This document shows, in pieces, positions 24,461-33,384 of a DNA stretch of 64,000 bases. The stretch is from NCBI RefSeq assembly GCF_000473105.1, contig NZ_KI421498.1:1364001-1428000 (forward strand), written 5' to 3'. The notes beneath the pieces were generated by a model, which had not been told where the DNA came from, did not search any database, and saw only the letters and a list, made by a program, of their open reading frames with translations. This DNA is from Phaeobacter inhibens DSM 16374 (lineage in GTDB: Bacteria > Pseudomonadota > Alphaproteobacteria > Rhodobacterales > Rhodobacteraceae). The stretch's first letter is position 1; every line of letters begins with the position of its first letter. The position numbers were made by a program, and so were the translations under genes.

Positions 24461-25687
24461 TTAGGCCAGCGTGGTGATGGGACCGCCTGCGCCGGGATCG
24501 TTGCCGGTCGGGGCCGGGGTGCCGCCGGTGACGTCGTGGCCATAGATCCAGTCGAATTGTTGCACCATGCGCTGTGGGGCGAGCCGCCCGCCGAGGCGCA
24601 GGATCTGATGCGCGGGCCAGGCGAGCGGCTGGCGCAGGTGGTATTTCCAGGCATTTCCGGTGGCGGCATCCACCACTTTGGCGGCGCGGCTGCGGCGGCG
24701 CTGCTGATAGGCGGCAAGCCCCTCTTCGTCACTGCTGGCGGTGCGCAGGGCATCAACCAGAACCCAGGCGTCCTCAAGCGCGAGATTTGCCCCCTGCGCC
24801 ATGAACGGCAGGGTGGGATGCGCGGCATCGCCCATAATCGCGAGGCTGCCCTGATGCCAGACCTCCGCAACCGGATGGCGAAACAGCCCCCAGAGGGCCA
24901 CCTGATCGACCTGCGCCAACAGATCGGCGGCGGCGCCACCAAACCCCGTGAAGGCGCTGCGCAGCGCCTCCGGGTCATCGCGGTGATGCCAGCCTTCCTC
25001 CGCCCAGGTCTTGCGTTCCTGCACAGCGACAATATTCATCAGGCTGCTGTCCCGTAGCGGATAGGTGACCAGATGGCGGCCCGGCCCCATGAAGACCTGC
25101 GCCTCGGCCGGGTGATTGTGCAGATTGGCCACGGTGGCGCGCCAGGCCACCTGCCCGGTGAAACGAGGCGTCGCAACGCCATTCAGCGCCGCCCGCGCCT
25201 TGGAATGCAGCCCGTCGGCACCAATCACCAGATCACCGCTACATTGTGCGCCATTGGCCAGATGCACCACCGGGCGGGCACCGCTGGTGATGCGGTCGAC
25301 CTTTTGCAGCAGGCGGACCTTGACCCCGGCTTGACGCGCGGCATCGGCAAGGAGGTTGATCAGATCAGCGCGGTGCGCGAAGTAGAAATTCTGCCCCGGC
25401 GCATATTGGTCGAGATCGAGGCGCAGAACCTCGCGGCCCCGCCGGTGGCTGCGCAGGACCACAGCGCGGGCGCGCGGCGCGCTCCAGGCCAGATCATCCG
25501 CCAGCCCCAGCGCCCGCAGAACCGCAACACCGTTGGGACTGATTTGCAGACCGGCGCCCACCTCGGTGATCGCCTCTGCCTGTTCGAGAACCGTGACTTT
25601 TGCGCCCTGCCGACTGAAGGCCAGCGCTGCCGCCAGCCCGCCAATGCCCGCACCGATGATGGTGATTTTTCGGTCTGTCAGTCTCAT
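24461..25687 (-). CDS. FAD-dependent aromatic-ring monooxygenase (salicylate hydroxylase-like)
   Basis: A 408-residue flavoprotein hydroxylase of the PHBH/UbiH class. The dinucleotide-binding motif 'ITIIGAGIGGLAAALAF' is at residues 8-24, followed by the second FAD motif 'LVIGADGLHSKARAAL' and the C-terminal 'AIMGDAAHPTLPFMAQGANL' with the GD signature. It likely uses NAD(P)H and O2 to hydroxylate a benzoate-like substrate, resembling salicylate 1- or 3-hydroxybenzoate 6-hydroxylases. There are no catabolic neighbours, so the substrate is not inferable from context. Confidence 0.85.
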   Translation of the reverse strand: MRLTDRKITIIGAGIGGLAAALAFSRQGAKVTVLEQAEAITEVGAGLQISPNGVAVLRALGLADDLAWSAPRARAVVLRSHRRGREVLRLDLDQYAPGQNFYFAHRADLINLLADAARQAGVKVRLLQKVDRITSGARPVVHLANGAQCSGDLVIGADGLHSKARAALNGVATPRFTGQVAWRATVANLHNHPAEAQVFMGPGRHLVTYPLRDSSLMNIVAVQERKTWAEEGWHHRDDPEALRSAFTGFGGAAADLLAQVDQVALWGLFRHPVAEVWHQGSLAIMGDAAHPTLPFMAQGANLALEDAWVLVDALRTASSDEEGLAAYQQRRRSRAAKVVDAATGNAWKYHLRQPLAWPAHQILRLGGRLAPQRMVQQFDWIYGHDVTGGTPAPTGNDPGAGGPITTLA

Positions 25688-25752
25688 CTTGTCCCGCTAT
25701 CTGCACACAGGCCGGTCCGTTCTGGCCGCGCGATACCCCCAGATAAACGAAA

Positions 25753-25779
25753 AACGCCGGAGCAACAGGCCCCGGCGTT
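25753..25779 (-). terminator. Terminator of dksA
   Basis: AACGCCGG (25753-25760) pairs with 25772-25779 around an 11-base loop. On the minus strand it is followed by TTTTTCGTTT. It lies 27 bases beyond the dksA stop, and an A-run (from the plus-strand T-run at 25784-25791) precedes the stem. Confidence 0.8.
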
Positions 25780-25806
25780 ATGATTTTTTTTACAAATGCA
25801 AGAAAA

Positions 25807-26229
25807 TCAGTCGTCGCGGTGGACTTTTTCCCGGCGCTCGTGGCGTTCCTGCGCCTCAAGGCTCATCGTGGCGATGGGTCGGGCATCCAGACGTTTGAGA
25901 GAGATCGGCTCACCGGTGACTTCGCAGTAGCCGTATTCCCCTTCGTCGATGCGGCGGATCGCCGAGTCGATCTTGGCAACCAGCTTGCGCTGGCGGTCCC
26001 GGGTGCGCAGCTCAAGCGCGCGATCTGTTTCTTCACTGGCGCGGTCAGCAACATCGGGGATATTGCGGGTGTTGTCCTGCAACCCCTCGATCGTGTCGCG
26101 ACTCTCGGCCAGGAGTTCTTGCTTCCATTCATGCAGCTTGCGACGGAAATATTCCTGCTGCCGGTCATTCATGAAGGGTTCATCTTCAGCTGGACGATAA
26201 TCATCCGGCAGAAACACTTCTTGCTTCAT
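25807..26229 (-). CDS. dksA: RNA polymerase-binding transcription factor DksA
   Basis: Secondary-channel regulator that works with ppGpp in the stringent response. The coiled coil with the tip 'NIPDVADRASEE' retains the equivalents of the E. coli acidic tip residues (Asp, Asp, Ala of DxxDxA). The C-terminal zinc-finger region 'YGYCEVTGEPISLKRLDARP' keeps only the first of four cysteines, a degenerate form found in Rhodobacteraceae. The start at 26229 (MKQEVFLPDDYRP, AAAGG upstream) gives 140 residues. An upstream ATG at 26253 preceded by GAGGAAG is also possible. Confidence 0.92.
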   Translation of the reverse strand: MKQEVFLPDDYRPAEDEPFMNDRQQEYFRRKLHEWKQELLAESRDTIEGLQDNTRNIPDVADRASEETDRALELRTRDRQRKLVAKIDSAIRRIDEGEYGYCEVTGEPISLKRLDARPIATMSLEAQERHERREKVHRDD

Positions 26230-26422
26230 TTCGGTACCTTTGGTTTGCCCCATACTGCCGGTCTTCCTCGGTATTGTTTACAAACTCAGCGGCTCCCCCC
26301 GCATGCCGCAGCGTTTATCCCCTGCGTCAGCGATTGTCACTACACAATAGTACGCACAAAGGGTTAAAACCTGCATAAGAGCGCCCCCAGGGGTTGCACA
26401 GAGGCAACGAGGCAGGAAAGAG

Positions 26423-27262
26423 ATGCAGTTTCAGGGCACTAAGGATTACGTCGCGACCGAAGATCTGAAAATCGCGGTCAACGCCGCGGTTACGCTGGAA
26501 CGGCCGCTGCTGGTGAAGGGTGAGCCGGGCACAGGCAAGACCGAGCTGGCGCGGCAGGTGGCCGATGCGCTGGGGCTGCGGATGATCGAGTGGAATGTGA
26601 AATCCACCACCCGCGCGCAGCAGGGGCTGTATGAATATGATGCCGTCAGCCGGTTGCGTGACAGCCAGCTGGGCGATGAGCGGGTGCATGACGTCAAAAA
26701 CTACATCAAGCGCGGCAAGCTCTGGGAGGCGTTTGACGCTGACGAGAAGGTTGTTCTGCTGATTGATGAGATCGACAAGGCCGATATCGAGTTCCCGAAT
26801 GACCTGTTGCAGGAACTCGATAAGATGGAGTTCCACGTCTATGAAACCGGTGAGACGATCCGGGCCAAACAGCGCCCGATCATGATCATCACCTCCAACA
26901 ATGAAAAGGAACTGCCGGATGCGTTTCTGCGCCGCTGTTTCTTTCACTACATCCAGTTTCCCGATGCCGAGACCATGCGCAAGATCGTCGAGGTGCATCA
27001 TCCCGGCATTAAGGACAGCCTGCTGACCACCGCGTTGACGCAGTTCTACGAGATCCGTGATACAGCCGGGTTGAAGAAAAAGCCGTCGACGTCAGAGGTG
27101 CTGGACTGGCTGAAGCTGCTGCTGGCCGAGGATCTGACGGCGGAAGATCTGAAACGTGATGGCGCAGACGCGTTGCCGAAACTGCACGGCGCGTTGTTGA
27201 AGAACGAGCAGGATGTGCATCTGTTCGAACGGCTTGCCTTCATGGCGCGGGGGCGTCGCTGA
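26423..27262 (+). CDS. MoxR-family AAA+ ATPase
   Basis: AAA+ chaperone-like ATPase, 279 residues. Walker A 'VKGEPGTGKTELARQVA' is near residue 30, Walker B 'VVLLIDEIDKADIEF' near 111, and sensor 1 'RPIMIITSNNEKELPDAFL'. MoxR proteins typically work with a von Willebrand factor A (VWA) protein to insert metals or remodel complexes. The VWA gene at 30764 is the likely partner, 3.5 kb downstream in the same orientation. GGAAAGAG precedes the ATG. The protein that this pair matures is unknown. Confidence 0.9.
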   Translation: MQFQGTKDYVATEDLKIAVNAAVTLERPLLVKGEPGTGKTELARQVADALGLRMIEWNVKSTTRAQQGLYEYDAVSRLRDSQLGDERVHDVKNYIKRGKLWEAFDADEKVVLLIDEIDKADIEFPNDLLQELDKMEFHVYETGETIRAKQRPIMIITSNNEKELPDAFLRRCFFHYIQFPDAETMRKIVEVHHPGIKDSLLTTALTQFYEIRDTAGLKKKPSTSEVLDWLKLLLAEDLTAEDLKRDGADALPKLHGALLKNEQDVHLFERLAFMARGRR

Positions 27263-27395
27263 AGAGACGGCCCAACGAGACAGATGGCCTGCGCGTAACA
27301 CCGTATATGATGGCTTGCGGCTGACGTATCTGGTGCTCTCTTCTTATGCGATCTGGGCGGTCCGATCTTTTGCAGTGCAGTGAAGGGAGCAAGAT

Positions 27396-28028
27396 TTGCG
27401 GTCAGGACCACTGCGTGACACCGCGTCATGGGCGCTGATTGCCCTGCCCGTGATCAGCGGGCTTTGGCTGGCCATTGGCGTGGGTGTACTTGCAGCGCTC
27501 AGCCCCGGTTATTCTCATGTCAGCCATTTTATGAGCGTGCTGGGAGCAGCCGGGGCGCCATATGCCGCCTGGACCAACTATGCGGTGTTCATCCCGACTG
27601 AACTGTGGGTCCTCGTCTTTCTGGCGCTGCTCAATGCGCGCCTGCCGGACCGACGGTTGACACGGGTCTCACTGATCCTGCTGGCGACCTATGCGGGCCT
27701 GCTTATGCTGGCCGCCGGGTTGCCCTGCGACGCGGGATGTAACGGCGGAGACGACGGGCAGAGTACGGTCCATATCGCGCATATGATTGCCGCAGCCGTG
27801 GCCTACCCGCTGGCGCTGATCGGCGTGTTCCTGCTGGTGCTGACCCTCCCGAAACCTTCGCTTTTGCGGCGCCTTGCGCTGCCGTCTTTGGCTGTCGGGG
27901 GTGGTCTGTTCGGCGCCATCATTGCTGTTCCGGAGGCACAGGGCCTGTTCCAAAGGCTGCTTGAGGCGTGGATCTACGCGCAGTTCATTGCACTGGGGGT
28001 CCACGCCGCCTTGTGCCTGCGCCCTTAG
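27396..28028 (+). CDS. DUF998 membrane protein
   Basis: A 210-residue integral membrane protein with about six hydrophobic segments (e.g. 'WALIALPVISGLWLAIGVGV', 'LWVLVFLALL', 'LILLATYAGLLMLAAGL', 'LALIGVFLLVLTL'). The family signature 'SPGYSHVSHFMSVLGAAGAP' is near residue 38. Starts at TTG 27396 with GAAGGGAG upstream. The DUF998 function is unknown. It overlaps the convergent antitoxin-like gene by four bases at its 3' end. Confidence 0.75.
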   Translation: MRSGPLRDTASWALIALPVISGLWLAIGVGVLAALSPGYSHVSHFMSVLGAAGAPYAAWTNYAVFIPTELWVLVFLALLNARLPDRRLTRVSLILLATYAGLLMLAAGLPCDAGCNGGDDGQSTVHIAHMIAAAVAYPLALIGVFLLVLTLPKPSLLRRLALPSLAVGGGLFGAIIAVPEAQGLFQRLLEAWIYAQFIALGVHAALCLRP

Positions 28029-28375
28029 TAAGCCTCGCGCAGGAAGCGTTCGACGCGCTCTGGATCATCCTCAATCATGCGCAGCAGGATGCGGGCCGGG
28101 CGTTCCGGCAGGCGGCGGCCCTGCTCCCAGTTGCGCACCGAGCCGAGGCGAAAGCCGAAGTGGCTGCAAAACCGTTCCTGGGACATGCCAAGGGTTTTGC
28201 GTAGGCGTACAACGTCCACCATCGGCACCTCGCGGCTGGCCATGGTCTCCAAGGGCGTTTTACCGGAGATATCGTCCTGCATCTGCTGCAGCGCCATGGC
28301 ATCACGGTCCGCCTCGCTTTGCTGGCGGATACGGCCGGTGCCTCTGGCCTGATGGTTTGCCTTATGCTCTGCCAT
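28025..28375 (-). CDS. HigA-like helix-turn-helix antitoxin/regulator
   Basis: A 116-residue XRE-family HTH protein. The HTH is C-terminal: 'VRLRKTLGMSQERFCSHFGF' then 'GSVRNWEQGRRLPERPARIL', a pattern typical of HigA/NadS-type antitoxins that bind their own operator. It is preceded by a strong ribosome site (AGGAGGATAATTGAT) and follows the 28377-28754 gene with a one-base gap, so it is cotranscribed as gene two. Toxin-first order matches HigBA-type modules. Experimental function is unknown. Confidence 0.78.
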   Translation of the reverse strand: MAEHKANHQARGTGRIRQQSEADRDAMALQQMQDDISGKTPLETMASREVPMVDVVRLRKTLGMSQERFCSHFGFRLGSVRNWEQGRRLPERPARILLRMIEDDPERVERFLREAY

Positions 28376-28376
28376 A

Positions 28377-28754
28377 TCAATTATCCTCCTTCAGCAGCGC
28401 CTTGATGCGGGATTTCACCACATCCAGCGCCAGATTGCCCACCGCCCGCGCGCCCTGCGCCATCAATCCCGACAGGCGCGGATCCCGCTGTCGGCGGTGA
28501 ATTCTGAGCACATAGACCATCATCAGATCAGGACTGGCCTGATGGATGCGGTAGCGCAGCGTCAGATCCCCGGCGACATGGTGGTAATCTTCATCCGTCT
28601 TGCGCCCGATGGTGGGGTCGCGCACCAAGGTGGCGATCAGCCGGGCCAGCTCATCCTCGTCCAGATAGGCGTGGATGGCGTCCTCGATCGCGACCGGGGT
28701 GATGCGGTAATCCACCCGCAGGCATTTCTGTGTCTCTTTGCGTATATACGCCAT
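28377..28754 (-). CDS. Putative RelE/HigB-superfamily-like toxin partner
   Basis: A 125-residue protein upstream of and coupled to the HTH gene. The central 'GDLTLRYRIHQASPDLMMVYVLRIHRR' span looks like the paired beta-strands with basic residues of RelE-fold RNases, but it lacks a canonical HigB signature. Its assignment rests mainly on operon context. The C-terminal helix is basic ('DVVKSRIKALLKEDN'). Alternatives are an uncharacterised DUF or a non-toxic regulator. Confidence 0.5.
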   Translation of the reverse strand: MAYIRKETQKCLRVDYRITPVAIEDAIHAYLDEDELARLIATLVRDPTIGRKTDEDYHHVAGDLTLRYRIHQASPDLMMVYVLRIHRRQRDPRLSGLMAQGARAVGNLALDVVKSRIKALLKEDN

Positions 28755-28999
28755 TGGCGTAGCCTTTTCAACCTGTCTCTGCGTTTACCCCTGATTAGGG
28801 GCAGATGATCCTGCCTCACACCGCAGCGCGAGCCCCTGCATTTCCGCCCTGATGCCCAAGGGTCGGCGGACCCTTGCAGTAGAGGTGTTGCCGGGGTGCC
28901 CTTCTCTTTGCGGCTCTGCTGCGCTATGGCCAGCCATAACATTGATTTTTAACCCTGTCTTGGCACAAGCTGGGGCTGTCCTGTCGCAGGAGAGATCGC

Positions 29000-30448
29000 T
29001 TGTTCACATTCCGGCCCCGTATGCTGCCCGTTGGTCCTTCTGCCGATCCTCTTGCAGGGCGGCCCTCCCCCCTGCGGTGCTGGCGCGGGTTTGCGGTGCT
29101 GGCGATGGTGGCGGCGCTGGCTGCATGCGGGGTTGAGACACGATATGCGCCCCCGAGCCGCACCGCTACGGCAGTGGCACCGCTGGCCCCGGCCAAGAGC
29201 TTTGCCCGCGCGCATCCGGTGGCGCCGCTACGGGCCAACAGCGATATCGCACGGGATTTCCTCGACCTGCATTTCCAGCTGGAAAGCGGCACCGCCCTGC
29301 CCGTCTTTACCCGGTTTGAACATCCCATCACCCTGCGCCTCATCGGTCAGCCCACCAAGAGCCTGAACCGGGATCTGGCAGCCTTGCTGCAACGATTGCA
29401 GCGCGAGGCGGGGCTGGATCTTCGGCTGTTGGGCGAGGATACCGCAGGCCTCGCAGCCAATATCACCATCGAGGCAGTGCCGCGCAAAGAAATCCGCCGC
29501 GCCTCGCCGCGTGCGGCATGTTTCGTGGTGCCCAATGTCAGCTCGCTGGCGGAATACCGTCGTTCCAAGCGCAAGCCCGGGACCAATTGGGCCAATCTGC
29601 GCGCGCGCCAGAGACTGGCGATTTTTGTGCCCAATGATGTCAGCCCGCAGGAAACCCGCGACTGCCTGCATGAGGAGCTGGCACAGGCCATCGGGCCGCT
29701 TAACGATCTCTACCGGCTGTCGGATTCGGTGTTCAATGACGACAATGTGCACACGGTGCTGACCGGATTCGATATGCTGATCCTGCGGGTGGGCTATGCG
29801 CCCGACCTGCGCAGCGGCATGACGCGGGCTGAGGTCGCCGCCCGTCTGCCAGCCATTCTGGCGCGGCTGAACCCCGGCGGGGCTGGTCGGGCTACCCAGC
29901 CGCTGCCCGCCACCTCACGCGACTGGATTCAGGCGACTGAGGCGGCGCTGACACCGGGCACCAGCCGTGCCAATCGCCTCAGAGCGGCGCATCGCGGGGC
30001 GGCGATCGCCCGTGATCTGGGGTGGCAGGATCACCGGCGGGCCTTCAACCACTATGTGCTGGGGCGCATTCTGCAACGGGACGATCCGGAGCTGGCGCAG
30101 CAGCATTTCGAGACCGCGCTGATCTATCTGCAGGGGCGGTATGACAGCCCGCTGCTGCGCGCCCAGATCGCAAGCCGCATGGCCGCCTTTGATATTATCC
30201 GCGGAGATGGCGAGACCGCACTGGCGCGGATCCGGCCTGCCCTTCCGGTCGCGGCGCGGGGCGAAAACGCGGTGCTATTATCTAGTCTGATGCTGCTGGA
30301 GGCCGAGGCGCTGTTGTTGCAAGGCCAAACTGACGCGGCCTATGCCGTGAGACTGGACAGCCAGGGATGGGCACGATACGGGTTTGGCCCAGATTGGGCG
30401 GTGCGCAGCGCGATGACCGAAATTGCGGCCCTGGCGCCGCCGCGCTGA
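29000..30448 (+). CDS. DUF2927 lipoprotein
   Basis: A 482-residue protein with an N-terminal signal peptide ending in a lipobox ('VLAMVAALAACGVETRY', Cys near residue 43), followed by a DUF2927 domain (about 95-290). The latter includes 'CFVVPNVSSLAEYRRSK', 'AIFVPNDVSPQETRDCLHEE', 'LYRLSDSVFNDDNVHTVL' and 'DMLILRVGYAPDLRSGMT', with a metalloprotease-like HEE. The C-terminal third (about 310-480) is helical and TPR-like. The start is taken as TTG 29000 because GGAGAG sits just upstream; the signal peptide would also fit an ATG at 29021. This family is common in Rhodobacteraceae; its role is unknown. Confidence 0.78.
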   Translation: MFTFRPRMLPVGPSADPLAGRPSPLRCWRGFAVLAMVAALAACGVETRYAPPSRTATAVAPLAPAKSFARAHPVAPLRANSDIARDFLDLHFQLESGTALPVFTRFEHPITLRLIGQPTKSLNRDLAALLQRLQREAGLDLRLLGEDTAGLAANITIEAVPRKEIRRASPRAACFVVPNVSSLAEYRRSKRKPGTNWANLRARQRLAIFVPNDVSPQETRDCLHEELAQAIGPLNDLYRLSDSVFNDDNVHTVLTGFDMLILRVGYAPDLRSGMTRAEVAARLPAILARLNPGGAGRATQPLPATSRDWIQATEAALTPGTSRANRLRAAHRGAAIARDLGWQDHRRAFNHYVLGRILQRDDPELAQQHFETALIYLQGRYDSPLLRAQIASRMAAFDIIRGDGETALARIRPALPVAARGENAVLLSSLMLLEAEALLLQGQTDAAYAVRLDSQGWARYGFGPDWAVRSAMTEIAALAPPR

Positions 30449-30543
30449 TCTACGGCCTGCGCAGGGCCAGCAGCGTCACGGCTTGACCCGGAACTGAGCG
30501 GCCCCACCTGAGACATGAACATTCTTAATATACGGACATCAAC

Positions 30544-30711
30544 ATGATCGTAATCGGCGCATTGCTTCTTGGCGCACTTCTGGGGGCCCGCACGGCCCAA
30601 AAACGCGGCGGCAGCCTGGCAGATAAGCTGCAATATGGCGCTGCATACGCCATGGTTTTTGCTATTCTGGGACTGTTTGCGACCATTCTCGCCGACCGCA
30701 TGCTGCTCTGA
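30544..30711 (+). CDS. Small two-helix membrane protein
   Basis: A 55-residue protein beginning MIVIGALLLGALLGARTAQK, with a second hydrophobic helix (YAMVFAILGLFATILADRML) separated by a basic loop. Two transmembrane helices are clear. Similar tiny proteins occur just upstream of this VWA gene in other roseobacters, sometimes annotated as apolipoprotein acyltransferase without good reason. It lies 52 bp before the VWA gene and is probably cotranscribed with it. Confidence 0.72.
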   Translation: MIVIGALLLGALLGARTAQKRGGSLADKLQYGAAYAMVFAILGLFATILADRMLL

Positions 30712-30763
30712 CGCAGCGCGCGGGGTGCGAGATGCCCCCTGACCAGCCCTGACGGAGACCCAG

Positions 30764-31948
30764 ATGTTTCAGCCCTTCTTTGAAAACCTGCGCAAGGCGG
30801 CGGTTCCGGTGTCCTTGCGGGAATATCTGACCCTTCTCGAAGGGATGAAGGCGGGGCTTGCGACCTACGATATCGACGCCTTTTACTATCTGGCGCGCGC
30901 CGCCATGGTGAAGGATGAGCGCAATATCGACAAATTCGACCGCGCCTTTGCCACGACATTCTCCGGGTTGGAGGCGATCCCCGCCGAGGCGGTGATGGAG
31001 GCCGTGGACATTCCCGAAGAGTGGATCCGCAAGATGGCGGAAAAGCACCTGAGCGAGGAAGAGCGCCGCGAAATCGAGGCGCTCGGCGGGTTTGAAAAAC
31101 TGATGGAAACCCTGAAAGAGCGGCTGAAGGATCAGGAAAGCCGCCATCAGGGCGGCAACAAATGGATCGGCACGGCGGGCACCTCGCCGTTTGGGGCCTA
31201 TGGCTACAACCCCGAGGGCGTGCGCATCGGCCAGAAGGAAAGCCGCCACCAGCGCGCGGTCAAGGTCTGGGACAAGCGCGAGTTCAAGAACCTTGATGGT
31301 GATGTCGAACTGGGCACCCGCAACATCAAGGTGGCGCTGAAACGTCTGCGCCGCTGGGTGCGCGAGGGCGCGTCCGAGGAGCTGGACCTCTCAGGCACCA
31401 TCCGCGCCACCGCCGAACACGGCTATCTGGACGTGAAAACCCGCCCTGAACGCCACAATGCGGTGAAGGTGCTGCTGTTTCTCGATGTCGGCGGATCGAT
31501 GGATCCGCATATCAAAGTGGTGGAAGAGCTGTTCTCGGCGGCGCGCAGCGAGTTCAAGCATCTGGAGTATTTCTACTTCCACAACTGCCTCTATGAAGGG
31601 GTCTGGCGCGACAACCGCCGCCGCTGGGATGCGCAGATCCCCACCCATGAGGTACTGCGCACCTATGGGCCGGACTATAAGTGCATTTTTGTCGGAGATG
31701 CCTCGATGTCGCCCTATGAGATCGCCTATCCGGGCGGCGCCAATGAACATTGGAACCCGGAGGCCGGTCAGATCTGGCTGGAGCGGGCGCGGGCGCAATG
31801 GGCCTCACACCTCTGGATCAACCCGGTGCCGGAGGCCTATTGGGGGCATACCCATTCAATCCAGATGATCCGCGAGATCTTTGCGGATCAGATGGTGCCG
31901 ATGACACTGGCGGGGCTGGAGCGTGGGATGCGGGAGCTGACGCGCTAG
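30764..31948 (+). CDS. VWA-domain protein (CoxE-like), MoxR partner
   Basis: A 394-residue protein. A helical N-terminus (1-230) is followed by a von Willebrand A domain whose metal site is 'LLFLDVGGSMDPHIK' (Asp241-Ser245). The usual DxSxS is DxGGS here, so one serine ligand is a glycine. Later features are 'FHNCLYEGVWRD', 'CIFVGDASMSPYEI' and 'HLWINPVPEAYWGH'. GGAGACCCAG precedes the ATG. It is the probable partner of the MoxR ATPase at 26423; such pairs act in cofactor insertion or complex maturation. Confidence 0.85.
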   Translation: MFQPFFENLRKAAVPVSLREYLTLLEGMKAGLATYDIDAFYYLARAAMVKDERNIDKFDRAFATTFSGLEAIPAEAVMEAVDIPEEWIRKMAEKHLSEEERREIEALGGFEKLMETLKERLKDQESRHQGGNKWIGTAGTSPFGAYGYNPEGVRIGQKESRHQRAVKVWDKREFKNLDGDVELGTRNIKVALKRLRRWVREGASEELDLSGTIRATAEHGYLDVKTRPERHNAVKVLLFLDVGGSMDPHIKVVEELFSAARSEFKHLEYFYFHNCLYEGVWRDNRRRWDAQIPTHEVLRTYGPDYKCIFVGDASMSPYEIAYPGGANEHWNPEAGQIWLERARAQWASHLWINPVPEAYWGHTHSIQMIREIFADQMVPMTLAGLERGMRELTR

Positions 31949-32200
31949 GCCCGGCAGCCTGCACAGGGCACGCGCGGCGAAAGCTTGCCAAGTCACCCTG
32001 CCTCGGGTAGACCAAGCGCCAGAGAATTGGAGAGTTTATGTCCTGGTGAAGAAGGGGCGGCAGAGGCCACCCCGGTTTGCAGATTGCCCCGGAGAATGCC
32101 GCCTGCCCCTATCGGCAGGTGTCAGGGAAAATTTGCGCGACATTCATCAGACATACAGATCCGGGCCGACCCCGCGATCACACCAAGAAAGACATTCCCA

Positions 32201-33292
32201 ATGACAAGGGACTATTCCCAATTCCTGAGCCCCGCCTCCGCTGACAGATCTGCCGATACCGCGCGGCCGCTGAGCCCGCTGGAGCATCTGGGCTGGCAGG
32301 GGTTCTTCTCTCAACAGACTGATCTGGACGAGATGGCCAGCCACCCGCCCGTGCGCATCACCGAAGTGAACCGCAGCGGCCTGCGCGCCATGGGCGACGG
32401 CATCGACATGGTGATCCCCCCCGGCCCCGAGGCCACGGTGGGGGATTGGCTGATGCTGGACGCCGAGCTGCCGACCCACAGTCGGGTGCTGGAGCGCAAG
32501 AGCCTGATCCGCCGCCGCGCGCCGGGCAAGGATCGCAAGGTCCAGCTGATCGCGGCCAATATCGACACGATGTTCGTGGTCACCTCCTGCAACGCGGATT
32601 TCAATGTCGCGCGGCTGGAACGGTTTATCGCCATGGCCTTTGACGCGGAGGTGACGCCGGTGATCGTGCTGACGAAGATCGACCTCTGCGACGATCTTGA
32701 GCCCTATGTCACCCAGGCAAAGGCGATTTCCGATCTGGTTGAGGTGGTTCCGCTGAATGCCAAGAGCGAAACCGCGCGCGAGGCGCTGGCGCCCTGGGTC
32801 CGGGCCGGGCAGACGATTGCCTTTCTCGGCACCTCCGGCGTGGGCAAATCCACGCTGACCAAGGCGCTCGGCGAGGATCTCGATATCGCAACCCAAGGCA
32901 TTCGCGAAGATGACGCGCGCGGGCGCCACACCACAACCCGTCGGCAGCTTTACTTCATCGCAAACGGCTGTGGCGTGCTGGATACACCGGGGATGCGGGA
33001 GTTGCAGCTGACCGATGCGGCCAGCGGTGTCGGCGATGTCTTTGCAGATCTGGAAGAGCTGGCGACGCAGTGCCGATTTCGCAACTGCGCCCATGAAGGG
33101 GAGCCGGGCTGCGCGGTGCAGGCGGGCATTGCCGCTGGTGAGGTTGACGCCGGCCGGTTGGACCGCTGGCGCAAGCTGGCTGCGGAAGAAGCCTTCAATT
33201 CAGCCTCTCTGGCGCAGAAACGGGCCAAGGACAAGAGCTTTGGCAAGATGGTGAAGACGGCGAAAACCATCAAGAAGCGCAGCCGCAAATAG
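32201..33292 (+). CDS. rsgA: Ribosome small-subunit GTPase RsgA
   Basis: Circularly permuted GTPase that checks 30S subunit maturation; 363 residues. The order G4 ('VIVLTKIDLCDD') before G1 ('FLGTSGVGKSTLTKALG') and G3 ('VLDTPGMREL') shows the permutation. A zinc knuckle follows ('CRFRNCAHEGEPGCAV'). An N-terminal OB-fold precedes the GTPase. The open frame begins at 31985, but the ATG at 32201 gives the family's normal length. It is not adjacent to the orn gene it often accompanies. Confidence 0.93.
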   Translation: MTRDYSQFLSPASADRSADTARPLSPLEHLGWQGFFSQQTDLDEMASHPPVRITEVNRSGLRAMGDGIDMVIPPGPEATVGDWLMLDAELPTHSRVLERKSLIRRRAPGKDRKVQLIAANIDTMFVVTSCNADFNVARLERFIAMAFDAEVTPVIVLTKIDLCDDLEPYVTQAKAISDLVEVVPLNAKSETAREALAPWVRAGQTIAFLGTSGVGKSTLTKALGEDLDIATQGIREDDARGRHTTTRRQLYFIANGCGVLDTPGMRELQLTDAASGVGDVFADLEELATQCRFRNCAHEGEPGCAVQAGIAAGEVDAGRLDRWRKLAAEEAFNSASLAQKRAKDKSFGKMVKTAKTIKKRSRK

Positions 33293-33320
33293 CCGCTAGC
33301 ACAGGTGTCAGACACGACAG

Positions 33321-33345
33321 AAGGGCGCCCGATGTGGGCGCCCTT
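33321..33345. terminator. Bidirectional terminator between rsgA and the OmpA-like gene
   Basis: AAGGGCGCCC (33321-33330) pairs perfectly with 33336-33345 around GATGT. It lies 29 bases past rsgA and 39 bases past the convergent OmpA-like gene. The T-runs on each side are short. Confidence 0.65.
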
Positions 33346-33384
33346 TGATGTGGCGGCTAAGGCTTGGCCCCACAAGAAGGCCGG

